Part shown: positions 18,572 through 27,889 of the stretch, in pieces
Position numbering within the stretch: the first letter of the stretch is position 1
Layout of the letters: each line of letters starts with the position of its first letter
Origin: Terrirubrum flagellatum
GTDB lineage: Bacteria > Pseudomonadota > Alphaproteobacteria > Rhizobiales > Beijerinckiaceae
NCBI RefSeq assembly: GCF_022059845.1
Contig: NZ_CP091851.1
Span: forward strand, 5,321,501 to 5,385,500
Direction of reading: 5' to 3'
DNA: 64,000 bases
Notes under the pieces: generated by a model
The model's database searches: none
What the model was told of the DNA's origin: nothing
What the model saw: the letters and a program-made list of their open reading frames with translations, nothing else
Position numbers and translations under genes: made by a program

Positions 18572-19861
18572 ATGCCCGTTTTGCAAACGAAATTCATCGA
18601 CGACGCCCGCGCCGTTCTCGCCGCCAATGATCGCGGCGGCTACACCGTGCCGACGCACGGCCTCTATCCCTTCCAGTGGAACTGGGACTCCGCCTTCGTC
18701 GCCATGGGCTTTGCGACCTTCGATATCGATCGCGGACTGACCGAGCTCGAACGGCTGGTGGAAGGGCAATGGGACGACGGCATGATCCCGCACATCGTCT
18801 TTCACGCGCCATCCGACACTTATTTTCCCGGGCCGGAAGTCTGGGGAACACGGCATCGCATTCCGACATCAGGCATCACGCAGCCGCCAGTGCTCGCCAT
18901 TGCGCTCGCCGATATCGCACGCCGCGCCGGTTCGGCGCATCGCGAGCGCATCGTAAAACTCTATCGCGCCGCCATGCTCAATCATCGCTGGTGGCGCAGC
19001 GCGCGCGATCCTGAAAATACTGGCCTCGTCGCGATCCTGCATAATTGGGAGACGGGGCGCGACAACAGCCCGGAATGGGATCGCCCGTTCGAGCGCGTGC
19101 CGGAGACGACGGTCACGGCCATCAGGCGTCGCGATACTGGCCATGTCGACGCGTCGATGCGGCCGCGCGATATCGATTATCGCCGCTACATTCATCTCGT
19201 CGATTCCTATCGCGCGGCGGAATGGAATCCGGCGCGCATGTGGCGCATCGCGCCGTTCAAGGTGGCCGATATCGGCGTCAATGCGATTTTGCTCGCGGCG
19301 GAAGAAGCGCTGCTCGGGATGGCGGCCGATTTCGGCGACCGAGGCGACGCCGCTAAAATAGAGGCGCGCATCGATCTCATTCGCGACGGCTTGCAGAAAG
19401 CGTGGAATGGCGCGCGCCGCCAGTTCCAGTCGCGCGATCTGATCGATGGCGAACGCCTCGATATCCTGACGTCGGCGGGCTTTCTGCCGCTGCTGACCGA
19501 TGCGCCTTCCAGCGCGCAGGTGAAGGAGATGGTCGCGGCCCTGCGCGCCATCGCGGCGTCTGGGGCGATGCTTGTTCCTTCCACGGCGCCGGGCGAGGCG
19601 GGCTTTGAATCCAAGCGCTACTGGCGCGGGCCGGTTTGGGCCGTCGTCAACTGGCTGATCGCGCGCGGCCTTGAACGCCATGGCGAAGGGACATTGGCCG
19701 ATGCGATCCGGCGTGAGACGGCGGATGGAATCGAGCGCGCGGGACTGTGCGAATATTTCGATCCGATCTCGCGCGAAGGCCTCGGCGGCCTCGGCTTTTC
19801 CTGGACGGCGGCGATCTATCTGCTGATCGCGGAGCAGGGACGAGTGAAGCGCGCGGCTTGA
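18572..19861 (+). CDS. GH63-like glycoside hydrolase (glucosylglycerate/mannosylglycerate hydrolase-like)
   Basis: A 429-residue (alpha/alpha)6-barrel protein without a signal peptide, so cytoplasmic. The N-terminal LYPFQWNWDSAFVAMGF and the segment HNWETGRDNSPEWD (candidate acid Asp164) match the GH63-type small hydrolases that include mannosylglycerate and glucosylglycerate hydrolases; the candidate base is Glu394 in LCEYFDPISREGLGG, and the aromatic FSWTAAIYL ends the barrel. Length is close to these enzymes, far shorter than eukaryotic GH63 glucosidases. As last gene of the LacI/ABC operon it probably cleaves the imported solute. Trehalose-like or other alpha-glycosides remain possible. 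Confidence 0.8.
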   Translation: MPVLQTKFIDDARAVLAANDRGGYTVPTHGLYPFQWNWDSAFVAMGFATFDIDRGLTELERLVEGQWDDGMIPHIVFHAPSDTYFPGPEVWGTRHRIPTSGITQPPVLAIALADIARRAGSAHRERIVKLYRAAMLNHRWWRSARDPENTGLVAILHNWETGRDNSPEWDRPFERVPETTVTAIRRRDTGHVDASMRPRDIDYRRYIHLVDSYRAAEWNPARMWRIAPFKVADIGVNAILLAAEEALLGMAADFGDRGDAAKIEARIDLIRDGLQKAWNGARRQFQSRDLIDGERLDILTSAGFLPLLTDAPSSAQVKEMVAALRAIAASGAMLVPSTAPGEAGFESKRYWRGPVWAVVNWLIARGLERHGEGTLADAIRRETADGIERAGLCEYFDPISREGLGGLGFSWTAAIYLLIAEQGRVKRAA

Positions 19862-19958
19862 GATTTATTGATTCGCGATCGCGGCAGCTTCCTTCTCCCC
19901 GCATGCGAGGAGAGGGGCCGCCAATGACGAACCGTCGCGCAAACGAATTCGACGACAT

Positions 19959-20780
19959 TCACTCCCAGAAAGTCGGCCGCGACTCCTCGAGATGCGGCCC
20001 GATGCGCACCGCCGCGACTTTCACGGCGAGGCCCGTCCTGTCGTCGGTCTCGACGGCGACGCCCGCAAGCGTGCCGGGGCCGCTCGCGGCCTCGATGCGC
20101 GCGCCCGGCGTCTTCTCGATGAAGCGGCGGACCGGCTCGTGCCGCTCCATGCCAAGGATCGATTCATAGTCGCCGCACATTCCGGCGTCGCCCATCATGG
20201 CGGTGCCGCCAGGGAGAATGCGATGATCGGCGGTCGGCACATGGGTGTGCGTGCCGACGACGAGGCTCGCGCGTCCGTCCACCATCCAGCTCAGCGCCTG
20301 CTTCTCGCTCGACGCTTCCGCATGCACGTCGATGATGATCGCGTCGCAGCCTTTGCCAAGCGGGCAGGCTGATATCTCGCGTTCGACGGCGGCGAAGGGA
20401 TCATCGAGCGGATCAATGAAGATGCGCCCCATCACATTCACGACGAGAACGCGGCCGCCATTCTTCGCCTCGACGACCGTCGCGCCGCGGCCCGGCGTTC
20501 CCGGCGGAAAATTCGCGGGACGAATGAGGCGCGGCTGACGTTCGATGAAAACAAGCGCTTCGCGCTGATCCCAGGCGTGATTGCCGAGCGTGATGACGTC
20601 GGCGCCGGCGTTCAGCACATCGTCACAGATCGCTTCGGTGATGCCGAAGCCGCCGGCGGAATTCTCGCCATTGATGACGACGCAGTCGAGCTTCCAGCTT
20701 TCCCTCAGCGCCGGCAGCTTCTGGACCACGATGTTGCGGCCGGGACGGCCGACGATATCGCCGAGGAAAAGCAGACGCAT
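19959..20780 (-). CDS. TIGR00282 / YmdB-like metallophosphoesterase
   Basis: A 273-residue calcineurin-like phosphoesterase. Metal-binding motifs in order are FLGDIVGRPG (about 5-14), INGENSAGG (about 36), TLGNHAWDQ (about 63), IIDVHAEASSEK (about 148) and GTHTHVPTAD (about 175). Bacillus YmdB, of the same family, hydrolyses 2',3'-cyclic nucleotides. It lies 28 bases after the 5-formyl-THF cyclo-ligase gene on the same strand, a pairing common in alphaproteobacteria. The 97-base gap to the GH63 gene holds a small CTTCTCC-type palindrome and no gene. Confidence 0.88.
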   Translation of the reverse strand: MRLLFLGDIVGRPGRNIVVQKLPALRESWKLDCVVINGENSAGGFGITEAICDDVLNAGADVITLGNHAWDQREALVFIERQPRLIRPANFPPGTPGRGATVVEAKNGGRVLVVNVMGRIFIDPLDDPFAAVEREISACPLGKGCDAIIIDVHAEASSEKQALSWMVDGRASLVVGTHTHVPTADHRILPGGTAMMGDAGMCGDYESILGMERHEPVRRFIEKTPGARIEAASGPGTLAGVAVETDDRTGLAVKVAAVRIGPHLEESRPTFWE

Positions 20781-20808
20781 GAAAACGACCCGGAGAAGGT
20801 CGTTCCGA

Positions 20809-21396
20809 TTAGCCGACCGAAGGTTTCGGCGCCACCGTCTCTTTTTCTGTAACGATCATATCGAGCCGCCGGTCCCACGGCTCCAGCGGCACGTCAGCGG
20901 TCTCCTGGGCGGAGTAGGCGACGCCGATGGCGGTCATTCCGCCGGCCGCGCCGAGCCGCAGGAGGGCCCGGTCGTAATAGCCCTTGCCATAGCCGATGCG
21001 GGCGCCCTTGCGATCGAAAGCGGCGAGGGGGACGAGCAGCAGCTTCGGCGTCATCGTCTCCTTGTCGGGCGGCGGCACGAGCGTGCCGAAGCCGCCGGGC
21101 ACCACGGACTCCCATGGCTTCCAGGAGCGGAACACCAACTCGTCGTCGACGACCGCCGGCAGGCAGATCGGCACGCCGCGGCCCGAGAGTTCGGCGAGAA
21201 CGGGGCGGATATCGACCTCGGAGCGCATCTGCCAGTAGCCGGCGACGGGGCCCTTGGTCTCCTGCACCTCCGGGCGCGCGAGAATGCGCTCGATGATCGC
21301 CTCGTCCCAGATCAGGCGATCGTCGATCAGCAGCGCGTCGCGCGCGGCGAGGCAGGAGCGCCGAAGGCGCGCCTTGGCGGCGGAAGCTTCAGTCAT
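20809..21396 (-). CDS. 5-formyltetrahydrofolate cyclo-ligase
   Basis: A 195-residue ATP-dependent enzyme returning 5-formyl-THF to 5,10-methenyl-THF. The family motif RIGYGKGYYDRAL is at about 135-147, preceded by LLVPLAAFD, and the N-terminal basic KARLRRSCLAARDAL is typical. Start ATG 21396 overlaps the stop of the upstream membrane-protein gene by four bases (ATGA); the longer open frame upstream is not needed. It replenishes the folate pool used by MetF/MetH elsewhere in the window. Confidence 0.93.
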   Translation of the reverse strand: MTEASAAKARLRRSCLAARDALLIDDRLIWDEAIIERILARPEVQETKGPVAGYWQMRSEVDIRPVLAELSGRGVPICLPAVVDDELVFRSWKPWESVVPGGFGTLVPPPDKETMTPKLLLVPLAAFDRKGARIGYGKGYYDRALLRLGAAGGMTAIGVAYSAQETADVPLEPWDRRLDMIVTEKETVAPKPSVG

Positions 21397-21740
21397 GCGG
21401 TTCCCGGCGCGCGCACGAAGACCCACTGGCCCTGCGCGTCCTTGTAGTACCAACGATCGACGGCGCGGTTGCGCGCCGCGTCCCAGCTCCTGACATGCTG
21501 CACGGAGGCGCCTGGCGGCGCTTCCGGCAGATCGAGATCCGGCGCGCGCGGCTGAGCCGGCGCGGTGGTGGAGCGAGCCTGCGAAAGCGGGCCGCCGGCC
21601 GGCGCCACGCGCACCCAGCTCGCCAACCGCGCGAACTGCAGAACGCCGAAGGCGATCAGCAGCAGGGCCAGCATCACGAGGGCGAAAATCGTCGCGGCGA
21701 AGACCAGCGTGAAGGTCAGGAACCAGCGAATCAGCGTCAT
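21393..21740 (-). CDS. Small single-span membrane protein
   Basis: About 115 residues from ATG 21740 (an upstream start is possible). One long hydrophobic segment covers roughly residues 5-38, followed by a Pro/Ala-rich linker and a C-terminal domain containing VRSWDAARNRAVDRWYYKDAQ. The C-terminal part might be a small soluble domain on the other side of the membrane. I do not recognise a named family. It is translationally coupled (ATGA) to the cyclo-ligase gene downstream, a likely operon of three with the phosphoesterase. Confidence 0.65.
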   Translation of the reverse strand: MTLIRWFLTFTLVFAATIFALVMLALLLIAFGVLQFARLASWVRVAPAGGPLSQARSTTAPAQPRAPDLDLPEAPPGASVQHVRSWDAARNRAVDRWYYKDAQGQWVFVRAPGTA

Positions 21741-21794
21741 GAGCTCATCATTGCGTGCGAAGCCGCCTCGACCGATGGAGTTTCGATCCCGGGA

Positions 21795-21811
21795 CACCTA
21801 CAACGTAGGTG
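21795..21811. promoter_or_regulatory. 17-bp palindrome between uvrC and the membrane-protein operon
   Basis: CACCTAC-AAC-GTAGGTG is a perfect inverted repeat with a 3-base centre in the divergent gap. It lies 55 bases ahead of the membrane-protein start and about 160 ahead of uvrC. It could be a protein-binding site or a small hairpin; no regulator is identifiable. Confidence 0.4.
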
Positions 21812-21971
21812 GGCGCCGTGTTGGCCGAGCCCAGGGGCAAGGCCAGGGACAGCTCCCGTTCGGATCGATAAGGGCCCGGGGATGCAGTCTCCTGTCGCAT
21901 CAGGCAGCTTCGCCTCCCGTATGTAGAAGGTTCGGGACCGAGGCGCCAGACGCTGGGCAGGCGCCATTTCC

Positions 21972-24080
21972 GTGAGCCCTGTTCCGCACTACATCCCGGA
22001 GATGACGTCCTCTCAACGAATCGGAGCCTCGCCGCCGGCGGACGACCTGCCGGAGGGAACGGCGACGGCCGCCAGCGACGCGGCGGAGGCCGACGATTTC
22101 GCGCTCGCCGAGGAAGTCGAGGCGCTAAATCTCGACCCCAACGTCACCGAGCGGGTGCGCACGGGCATGGAGGTGATCGCCCGTTTCGCCCGCACCCTGC
22201 CGAACGGGCCTGGCGTCTATCGCATGTTCGATCACAAGGGCGACGTGCTCTATGTCGGCAAGGCGCGTTCGCTGCGCAAGCGGGTGCAGCAATATGCGCT
22301 GGGACGCGCGCACACGAACCGCGTCGCGCGCATGATCGCCGACACCGCCTCGATGGAATTCGTCACGACGCAGACGGAGACCGAGGCGCTGCTGCTGGAA
22401 GCGAACCTGATCAAGCAGCTCAGGCCGCGCTACAATGTGCTGCTGCGCGACGACAAGTCGTTTCCCTACATCCTGCTGACGCGCGACCATCGCGCGCCGC
22501 AGATTCTGAAACATCGTGGCGCGCGCGTACGGAAGGGCGATTATTTCGGTCCCTTCGCCAGCGCCGGCGCCGTTGGCCGCACCATCGACGCGCTGCAGCG
22601 CGCGTTCCTGCTGCGCTCCTGCTCGGATTCCGTGTTCGAGAATCGGACGCGGCCCTGCCTGCTGTTCCAGATCAAGCGCTGCTCGGGCCCATGCGTCGAT
22701 GAGATTTCGCAGAACGACTATGACGAACTCGTCACGGAGACGCGCGACTTTCTCGCTGGCCGCTCAATGGCGGTGCGCAAGCGGCTGAGCGACGAGATGC
22801 AAGCTGCGTCCGAAGCGCTCGAATTCGAGCGCGCGGCGCGCGCGCGGGATCGGCTTGCGGCCATGTCTGCGATCCAGTCGAACCAGGACATCAATCCGCA
22901 GAGCGTCGAGGAAGCCGACGTTTTCGCCATCCATGAGGAGGCGGGACATTTCTGCGTCGAGGTGTTCTTCTTCCGCAATTTCCAGAACTGGGGCAATCGC
23001 GCCTTCTCGCCCAAGGCGGACAAGTCTTTGCCGCTCGGCGAGGTGCTCGGCGCCTTCGTGACGCAGTTCTATGACGACAAGCCGACGCCGAAGCTGATCC
23101 TGCTCTCGCACGAGATCGAGGAAAGCGAGCTCGTCGCCGACGCCTTCTCGCAGCGCGCGGGCTGCAAGGTCGAGATCGCGACTCCGAAGCGCGGCGAGAA
23201 GCGCGACCTCGTGGCGCATGCCGAAAAGAATGCGCGCGAGGCGCTGACGCGCAAGCTCGCCGATACGGCCTCGCAGGAGAAATTGCTGGCGACGCTTGGC
23301 GCGGCGTTCGGGCTGGCGAAAGCGCCGCGCCGCGTCGAGGTCTATGACAACTCGCACATCATGGGGACCAACGCCGTCGGCGCGATGATCGTCGCCGGCG
23401 CCAACGGCTTCATGAAGACGCATTACCGCACCTTCAACATCAAATCGACGGAGCTGACGCCGGGCGATGATTTCGGCATGATGCGCGAGGTGCTGCAGCG
23501 TCGCTTCTCGCGGCTGGTGAAGGAAAGCGCTGCGGCGCAGGCGGAATCTGAGGCGGGCGCCAGCGAAGCGGCTCCGGCTGATGTTTCTGAAATCGTCGTG
23601 GAAGCGGCTGATGATGAAGCCTTTCCCGCCTGGCCCGATCTCGTGATCATCGACGGCGGCAAGGGTCAGCTCGAAGCCGCGCGCGAGACGCTCGCCGCCG
23701 CCGGCGCGGGCGACACGCCGCTCGTCGCCATCGCCAAGGGGCCGGACCGCAATGCGGGACAGGAAACGTTCCACCAACCGGGGCGCTCCGCCTTCAAGCT
23801 GCCGCCGCGCGATCCCGCGCTCTATTTCATCCAGCGGCTGCGCGACGAAGCGCATCGCTTCGCGATCGGCACGCATCGCGCCAAGCGCAAGCGTGAGATG
23901 TCAAAGAATCCGCTTGATGAGATTCCCGGCATCGGCCCGCGCCGCAAGCGCGCGCTGCTGTTGCATTTCGGCACGGTGAAGGCGATCAAAAGCGCGTCGC
24001 TAGACGATCTCGCGAGCACGCCGGGCGTCAATGACGCGACCGCGAAGGCGGTCTATCAGTTCTTCCAGCAGGGGGTGTGA
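21972..24080 (+). CDS. uvrC: Excinuclease ABC subunit C
   Basis: A 702-residue nuclease making both incisions in nucleotide excision repair. After an acidic N-terminal extension of about 70 residues, the GIY-YIG domain has [22 protein letters not shown]; a UVR motif with [13 protein letters not shown] follows near 275; then the RNase H-like domain with [19 protein letters not shown] and [12 protein letters not shown], and two C-terminal helix-hairpin-helix units ([13 protein letters not shown]). An Ala/Glu-rich insert (about 520-550) separates halves of the nuclease domain, as in other alphaproteobacteria. Start is uncertain: GTG 21972 or ATG 22002. Confidence 0.96.
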   Translation: MSPVPHYIPEMTSSQRIGASPPADDLPEGTATAASDAAEADDFALAEEVEALNLDPNVTERVRTGMEVIARFARTLPNGPGVYRMFDHKGDVLYVGKARSLRKRVQQYALGRAHTNRVARMIADTASMEFVTTQTETEALLLEANLIKQLRPRYNVLLRDDKSFPYILLTRDHRAPQILKHRGARVRKGDYFGPFASAGAVGRTIDALQRAFLLRSCSDSVFENRTRPCLLFQIKRCSGPCVDEISQNDYDELVTETRDFLAGRSMAVRKRLSDEMQAASEALEFERAARARDRLAAMSAIQSNQDINPQSVEEADVFAIHEEAGHFCVEVFFFRNFQNWGNRAFSPKADKSLPLGEVLGAFVTQFYDDKPTPKLILLSHEIEESELVADAFSQRAGCKVEIATPKRGEKRDLVAHAEKNAREALTRKLADTASQEKLLATLGAAFGLAKAPRRVEVYDNSHIMGTNAVGAMIVAGANGFMKTHYRTFNIKSTELTPGDDFGMMREVLQRRFSRLVKESAAAQAESEAGASEAAPADVSEIVVEAADDEAFPAWPDLVIIDGGKGQLEAARETLAAAGAGDTPLVAIAKGPDRNAGQETFHQPGRSAFKLPPRDPALYFIQRLRDEAHRFAIGTHRAKRKREMSKNPLDEIPGIGPRRKRALLLHFGTVKAIKSASLDDLASTPGVNDATAKAVYQFFQQGV

Positions 24081-24100
24081 CGAGCGCTCCTTATTTCCAG

Positions 24101-24213
24101 CTTGTCATTCCGGGGCGCGCGGAACGCGCGAGCCCGGAATCCAGGCCAATCGCGCTGCTGAACACTCTTCTGGGTTCCGGGCTCGCTCCTTTGGAGCGCC
24201 CCGGAATGACAAG
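24101..24213. repeat. REP-like inverted-repeat pair
   Basis: The outer arms are perfectly complementary over 18 bases: CTTGTCATTCCGGGGCGC at 24101-24118 and its complement at 24196-24213. Inside each is a smaller hairpin (GCGCGGAACGCGC and GCTCCTTTGGAGC). It lies between the convergent uvrC and ABC operon ends. Confidence 0.8.
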
Positions 24214-24234
24214 CCTTGGAAGAGCGCGCTTAGA

Positions 24235-25863
24235 CTACGCGCTGACGCCGAATGCGTAGTTCTTTCCCGGCGCGGCGGCGAACAGCCGCTTCGTATAATC
24301 ATGCTGAGGCGCGCCATAGACCTCGGCGGTCGGTCCCTGCTCGACGATCTCGCCCTTGAACATCACCACGATGCGGTCGCATATCTGGGCCGCGACGCGC
24401 AGATCGTGCGTGATGAACAGCACCGCAAGATCGAACTTCTTCTTCACCTCGTCGAGCAGTTTCAGCACCTGCGCCTGTACGGACACGTCGAGCGCCGAAA
24501 CCGCCTCATCCGCGATCAGGATTTCCGGCTCCATCGCAAGCGCGCGGGCGATGCAGATGCGCTGGCGCTGGCCGCCGGAGAACTGGTGAGGATAACGGTC
24601 GAGCGCGTCGGGCGCGAGGCCGACAAGCTGCATCAGCTCTCTTGCGCGTACGAAGGCGTCGGCGCGGGAGACGCCGAAATTCGTCGGCCCCTCGATGATC
24701 GCCTCGCCGATCGTGCGGCGCGGATTGAGCGAGCGGTAAGGGTCCTGAAACACCACCTGCACGCGGCGACGATTGGCGCGCAAAGCAGATTGAGGCAGGC
24801 GCGCAATATTCTCGCCATCGAGCAGAATGTCGCCTGATGTCGGCTCGATGAGGCGCGTCACGCAGCGCGCGACCGTTGACTTGCCGGAGCCGGATTCGCC
24901 GACAATGCCGAGCGTCTCGCCGCGTTTCACGGAGATCGACACGTCATTCGCGGCCTTCACGACGCGGGATTTGCCGAAGCTCAGGAAGCCGCCGCCGCTC
25001 GAATAGACCTTGGACAGTTTCACCGTCTCCAGCGCCACACGCTTCTTCGGCGCTTCCGCGCGTGTCGGCGGCGTCAGGCCCGGCACCGAGCCGATGAGCA
25101 TGCGCGTATAGGGCTCCTGCGGCCGGCGCAGAATGTCTTCCTTCAATCCCGTCTCAACCACACGACCCTTCTGCATCACCACGACACGATGCGCGATCTC
25201 GGCGACGACGCCGAAATCATGGGTGATGAAGAGAACGCCCGTGTTGCGACGCGACTGGAGATCGCGGATCAGCTTGAGGATCTGCGCCTGCGTCGTCACG
25301 TCGAGCGCTGTGGTTGGCTCGTCGGCGATCAGCAGCGCGGGATCGAGTACGAGCGCAGAAGCGATCATGATGCGTTGCCGCTGTCCGCCCGAGAGCTGAT
25401 GCGGATAGGCGTCGACCATGGTCTCGACATCGGGAAGTTGCACGGCGCGCATGATGTCGAGCACGCGTGATCGCGTTTCGGCCGCCGACAACCTCTCATG
25501 AATCTCCAGCGTTTCGGCGATCTGGTCGCCGACGCGAATGACGGGATTGAGCGCCGTCATCGGCTCCTGAAACACCATGGCCATGCGCGCGCCGCGAAGC
25601 GCGCGCAACTCGGAGGGAGTCTTCGTCGTGATCTCGTCGCCGAGCAACTTGATCGAGCCGCCGGCGAGTTGAAGCTGGCCCTTCGGCAGCAATCCCATCA
25701 CCGATTGCGCGGTGACCGATTTGCCCGAGCCGGATTCGCCAACGACGCAGACGATCTCGCCAGCGCCGACGGTGAAGGAGACGTTGTCGATCGCGTTGGC
25801 GCGATCGCCCAGCGCCGGCAAACGCACGGTGAGCTTGTCGATGGCGAGGACAGGTTCGCTCAT
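24235..25863 (-). CDS. Dipeptide-type ABC transporter, duplicated ATPase
   Basis: A 542-residue protein with two ABC domains fused, as in DppD-DppF or GsiA-like ATPases. Domain 1: Walker A GESGSGKSVTA near 45, signature LSGGQRQRIMIASAL, Walker B LLIADEPTTALD. Domain 2: Walker A GESGSGKSTVA near 320, signature FSGGQRQRICIARAL, Walker B ILIADEAVSALD. Walker B of the second copy carries EAVSALD as usual in the DppF half. ATG 25863 overlaps the permease stop by one base (TGATG). It energises the importer encoded upstream on this strand. Confidence 0.93.
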   Translation of the reverse strand: MSEPVLAIDKLTVRLPALGDRANAIDNVSFTVGAGEIVCVVGESGSGKSVTAQSVMGLLPKGQLQLAGGSIKLLGDEITTKTPSELRALRGARMAMVFQEPMTALNPVIRVGDQIAETLEIHERLSAAETRSRVLDIMRAVQLPDVETMVDAYPHQLSGGQRQRIMIASALVLDPALLIADEPTTALDVTTQAQILKLIRDLQSRRNTGVLFITHDFGVVAEIAHRVVVMQKGRVVETGLKEDILRRPQEPYTRMLIGSVPGLTPPTRAEAPKKRVALETVKLSKVYSSGGGFLSFGKSRVVKAANDVSISVKRGETLGIVGESGSGKSTVARCVTRLIEPTSGDILLDGENIARLPQSALRANRRRVQVVFQDPYRSLNPRRTIGEAIIEGPTNFGVSRADAFVRARELMQLVGLAPDALDRYPHQFSGGQRQRICIARALAMEPEILIADEAVSALDVSVQAQVLKLLDEVKKKFDLAVLFITHDLRVAAQICDRIVVMFKGEIVEQGPTAEVYGAPQHDYTKRLFAAAPGKNYAFGVSA

Positions 25864-26801
25864 CACACGCGCTTCGCCATTTTGGGATCGAGCGTGTCGC
25901 GCAAACCGTCGCCCAGCATGTTCACCGCAAGCACAGTCAGCGCGAGGAAAACGCCGGGGAACAGGATGTTGTGCGGGAACAGGCGGAAAAACTGCCGGCC
26001 TTCGGCCATGATGTTGCCCCAGGTCGGCGTCGAGGTCGGGATGCCGATGCCGAGAAACGACAGGATCGCTTCGACGAGAATCGCGGAGGCGCAGACGAAA
26101 GTGCCCTGCACGATGAGCGGCGCGATGGTGTTCGGCAGGATGTGGCGCCAGAGCAGCAGCGGCGTCGGCGTGCCCGTGGTGATGGCGGCCTCGACATAAG
26201 GCTCTTCGCGCACCGACAGCACGATCGAGCGGACGAGGCGCACCACGCGCGGAATTTCCGGAATGGTGATGGCGACGATGACGGTGAGCAGTCCGGCGCG
26301 CGACAGCGACACCAGCGCGATGGCGAGCAGGATGGCGGGGATCGCCATGAGCCCATCCATGATCCGCATCACCAGCGCGTCGAGCAGGCGAAAATAGCCG
26401 GCGAGCATGCCGATGAGAAGGCCGAGGCTCACCGACAGGATCGCGACGCAGGCGCCGATGATGAGCGAGACACGCGCGCCATAGAGCACCCGCGAGTAAA
26501 CATCACGGCCAAGCGAATCCGTGCCAAAGCGATGGATGAAAGCCTTTGTCGTTCCGTCATCGAGGCGGATCGTGCGCTCGGCGCCCGGCAGCTTGTTGCG
26601 GAAGGCGGGATTGATTTCGGTCGGCTCCATCGTGCCGAGAACCGGCGCAAGGATCGCGATCAGGATCATCACCAGCACGATCGCGCCGCCGATCAGCACG
26701 CCAGGATTGCGCAAGACAAAGCGGCCGAGACTGGCGCGCGGGGCGCGCGGCGGCGCGGAAACCTCCGGGGTCAATGTTGAGGTTGAGGTCGGCGCGCTCA
26801 A
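25863..26801 (-). CDS. Dipeptide-type ABC permease (DppC type)
   Basis: A 312-residue membrane protein with about six spans. A Pro/Thr/Ala-rich tail (1-30) precedes the first span. The periplasmic HRFGTDSLGRDVYSRVLYGAR motif and the cytoplasmic loop EPYVEAAITTGTPTPLLLWRHILPN are hallmarks of DppC/OppC proteins. The only start near the conserved N-terminus is TTG 26801, overlapping the previous stop (TTGA), so translation coupled to the upstream gene is likely. Confidence 0.9.
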   Translation of the reverse strand: MSAPTSTSTLTPEVSAPPRAPRASLGRFVLRNPGVLIGGAIVLVMILIAILAPVLGTMEPTEINPAFRNKLPGAERTIRLDDGTTKAFIHRFGTDSLGRDVYSRVLYGARVSLIIGACVAILSVSLGLLIGMLAGYFRLLDALVMRIMDGLMAIPAILLAIALVSLSRAGLLTVIVAITIPEIPRVVRLVRSIVLSVREEPYVEAAITTGTPTPLLLWRHILPNTIAPLIVQGTFVCASAILVEAILSFLGIGIPTSTPTWGNIMAEGRQFFRLFPHNILFPGVFLALTVLAVNMLGDGLRDTLDPKMAKRV

Positions 26802-27739
26802 TAGCGGATCCTCGGATCGAACAGCGTGTAAGTGAGATCGACCAGAAGATTGATCAGCACATAGATGAAGGAGAAGAGCAGGATGATCGCCTGGATCACG
26901 GGATAATCGCGCGCCAGAACCGCATCGACGGTCAAACGGCCGAGGCCCGGAATTGTGTAGACGCTTTCGGTCACGACCACGCCGCCGATGAGGAGCGCGA
27001 CGCCGAGGCCGACGACGGTGACGATCGGCACCGCGGCGTTTTTCAACGCATGGCGGAAGAGCACCTTGAGTTCGATCTGGCCCTTGGCGCGCGCGGTGCG
27101 GATGTAGTCTTCCGACAGCACTTCGAGCACGCTGGTGCGCGTCATGCGCGCGACGAGCGCGATATAGATGACCGATAAGGTGAGTGCTGGGAGGATCAGC
27201 CTTTCAAGCCAGCCGCCAACGCCCTGCGCGATGCGCTGGTAGCCCTGCACCGGAAGCCAGCCGAGCTGGATCGCGAAGAGATAGATCAGGAGATAGCCGA
27301 CCACGAACACAGGCACGGAGAAGCCCAGCACCGAGAAGCCCATCACCAGGCGATCGATCCAGCTTCCCTGCTTGTAGGCGGCGAGCACGCCCAGCGGCAC
27401 CGCGACGATAACGGCGATGAGAATCGTGACGAAGGCGAGCGACAGAGTCGGTTCGAAACGCTCGCTGATGAGGTCGACGATGCTCTTCTTGAAGAAGAAG
27501 CTCTCGCCGAGATCGCCCTGCGCGAGCTTGCCGAACCAGATGACGAATTGCGTGGCGATCGGCTGGTCGAGACCGAGGCGCGACCTGATCTGCGCCACCT
27601 GTTCGGTGGTCGCGCTGTCGCCGGCGATGATTGCGGCGGGATCGGCGGGAGACAGTCGAAGCATGAGGAAGACGAAGACGGCCACGACGAGCATGACCGG
27701 AATGGTGGCGACGAGACGTCGCAACACATAAGCGATCAT
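26798..27739 (-). CDS. Dipeptide-type ABC permease (DppB type)
   Basis: A 313-residue membrane protein. The start MIAYVLRRLVATIPVMLVVAV and RLSPADPAAII are typical of DppB/OppB, as are LGLDQPIATQFVIW and the loop SVLEVLSEDYIRTARAKG near residue 200; the C-terminus carries DLTYTLFDPRIRY. It begins 150 bases after the end of the binding-protein gene, with a hairpin terminator in that gap. Confidence 0.92.
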   Translation of the reverse strand: MIAYVLRRLVATIPVMLVVAVFVFLMLRLSPADPAAIIAGDSATTEQVAQIRSRLGLDQPIATQFVIWFGKLAQGDLGESFFFKKSIVDLISERFEPTLSLAFVTILIAVIVAVPLGVLAAYKQGSWIDRLVMGFSVLGFSVPVFVVGYLLIYLFAIQLGWLPVQGYQRIAQGVGGWLERLILPALTLSVIYIALVARMTRTSVLEVLSEDYIRTARAKGQIELKVLFRHALKNAAVPIVTVVGLGVALLIGGVVVTESVYTIPGLGRLTVDAVLARDYPVIQAIILLFSFIYVLINLLVDLTYTLFDPRIRY

Positions 27740-27845
27740 CGGATCATTCCGCCGCGACCTTCATGTCTGTGTGTTCTCTCCGCCTTCCGTATTCACGGAC
27801 GGGATGCAAGCCGAAAGCCAGCGCCGGCCTGACGCTCCCGCCCCC

Positions 27846-27881
27846 AAAAAGCCAGCCGCGCGAATCAATCGCGCGGCTGGC
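27846..27881 (-). terminator. Terminator-like hairpin between binding-protein and permease genes
   Basis: A perfect 12-bp G+C-rich stem (27851-27862 with 27870-27881, seven-base loop) is followed in the minus direction by TTTTT at 27850-27846. It begins 9 bases after the binding-protein stop codon. Partial termination would give more binding protein than permease and ATPase from one promoter. Confidence 0.85.
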
Positions 27882-27889
27882 GGAGGTCC

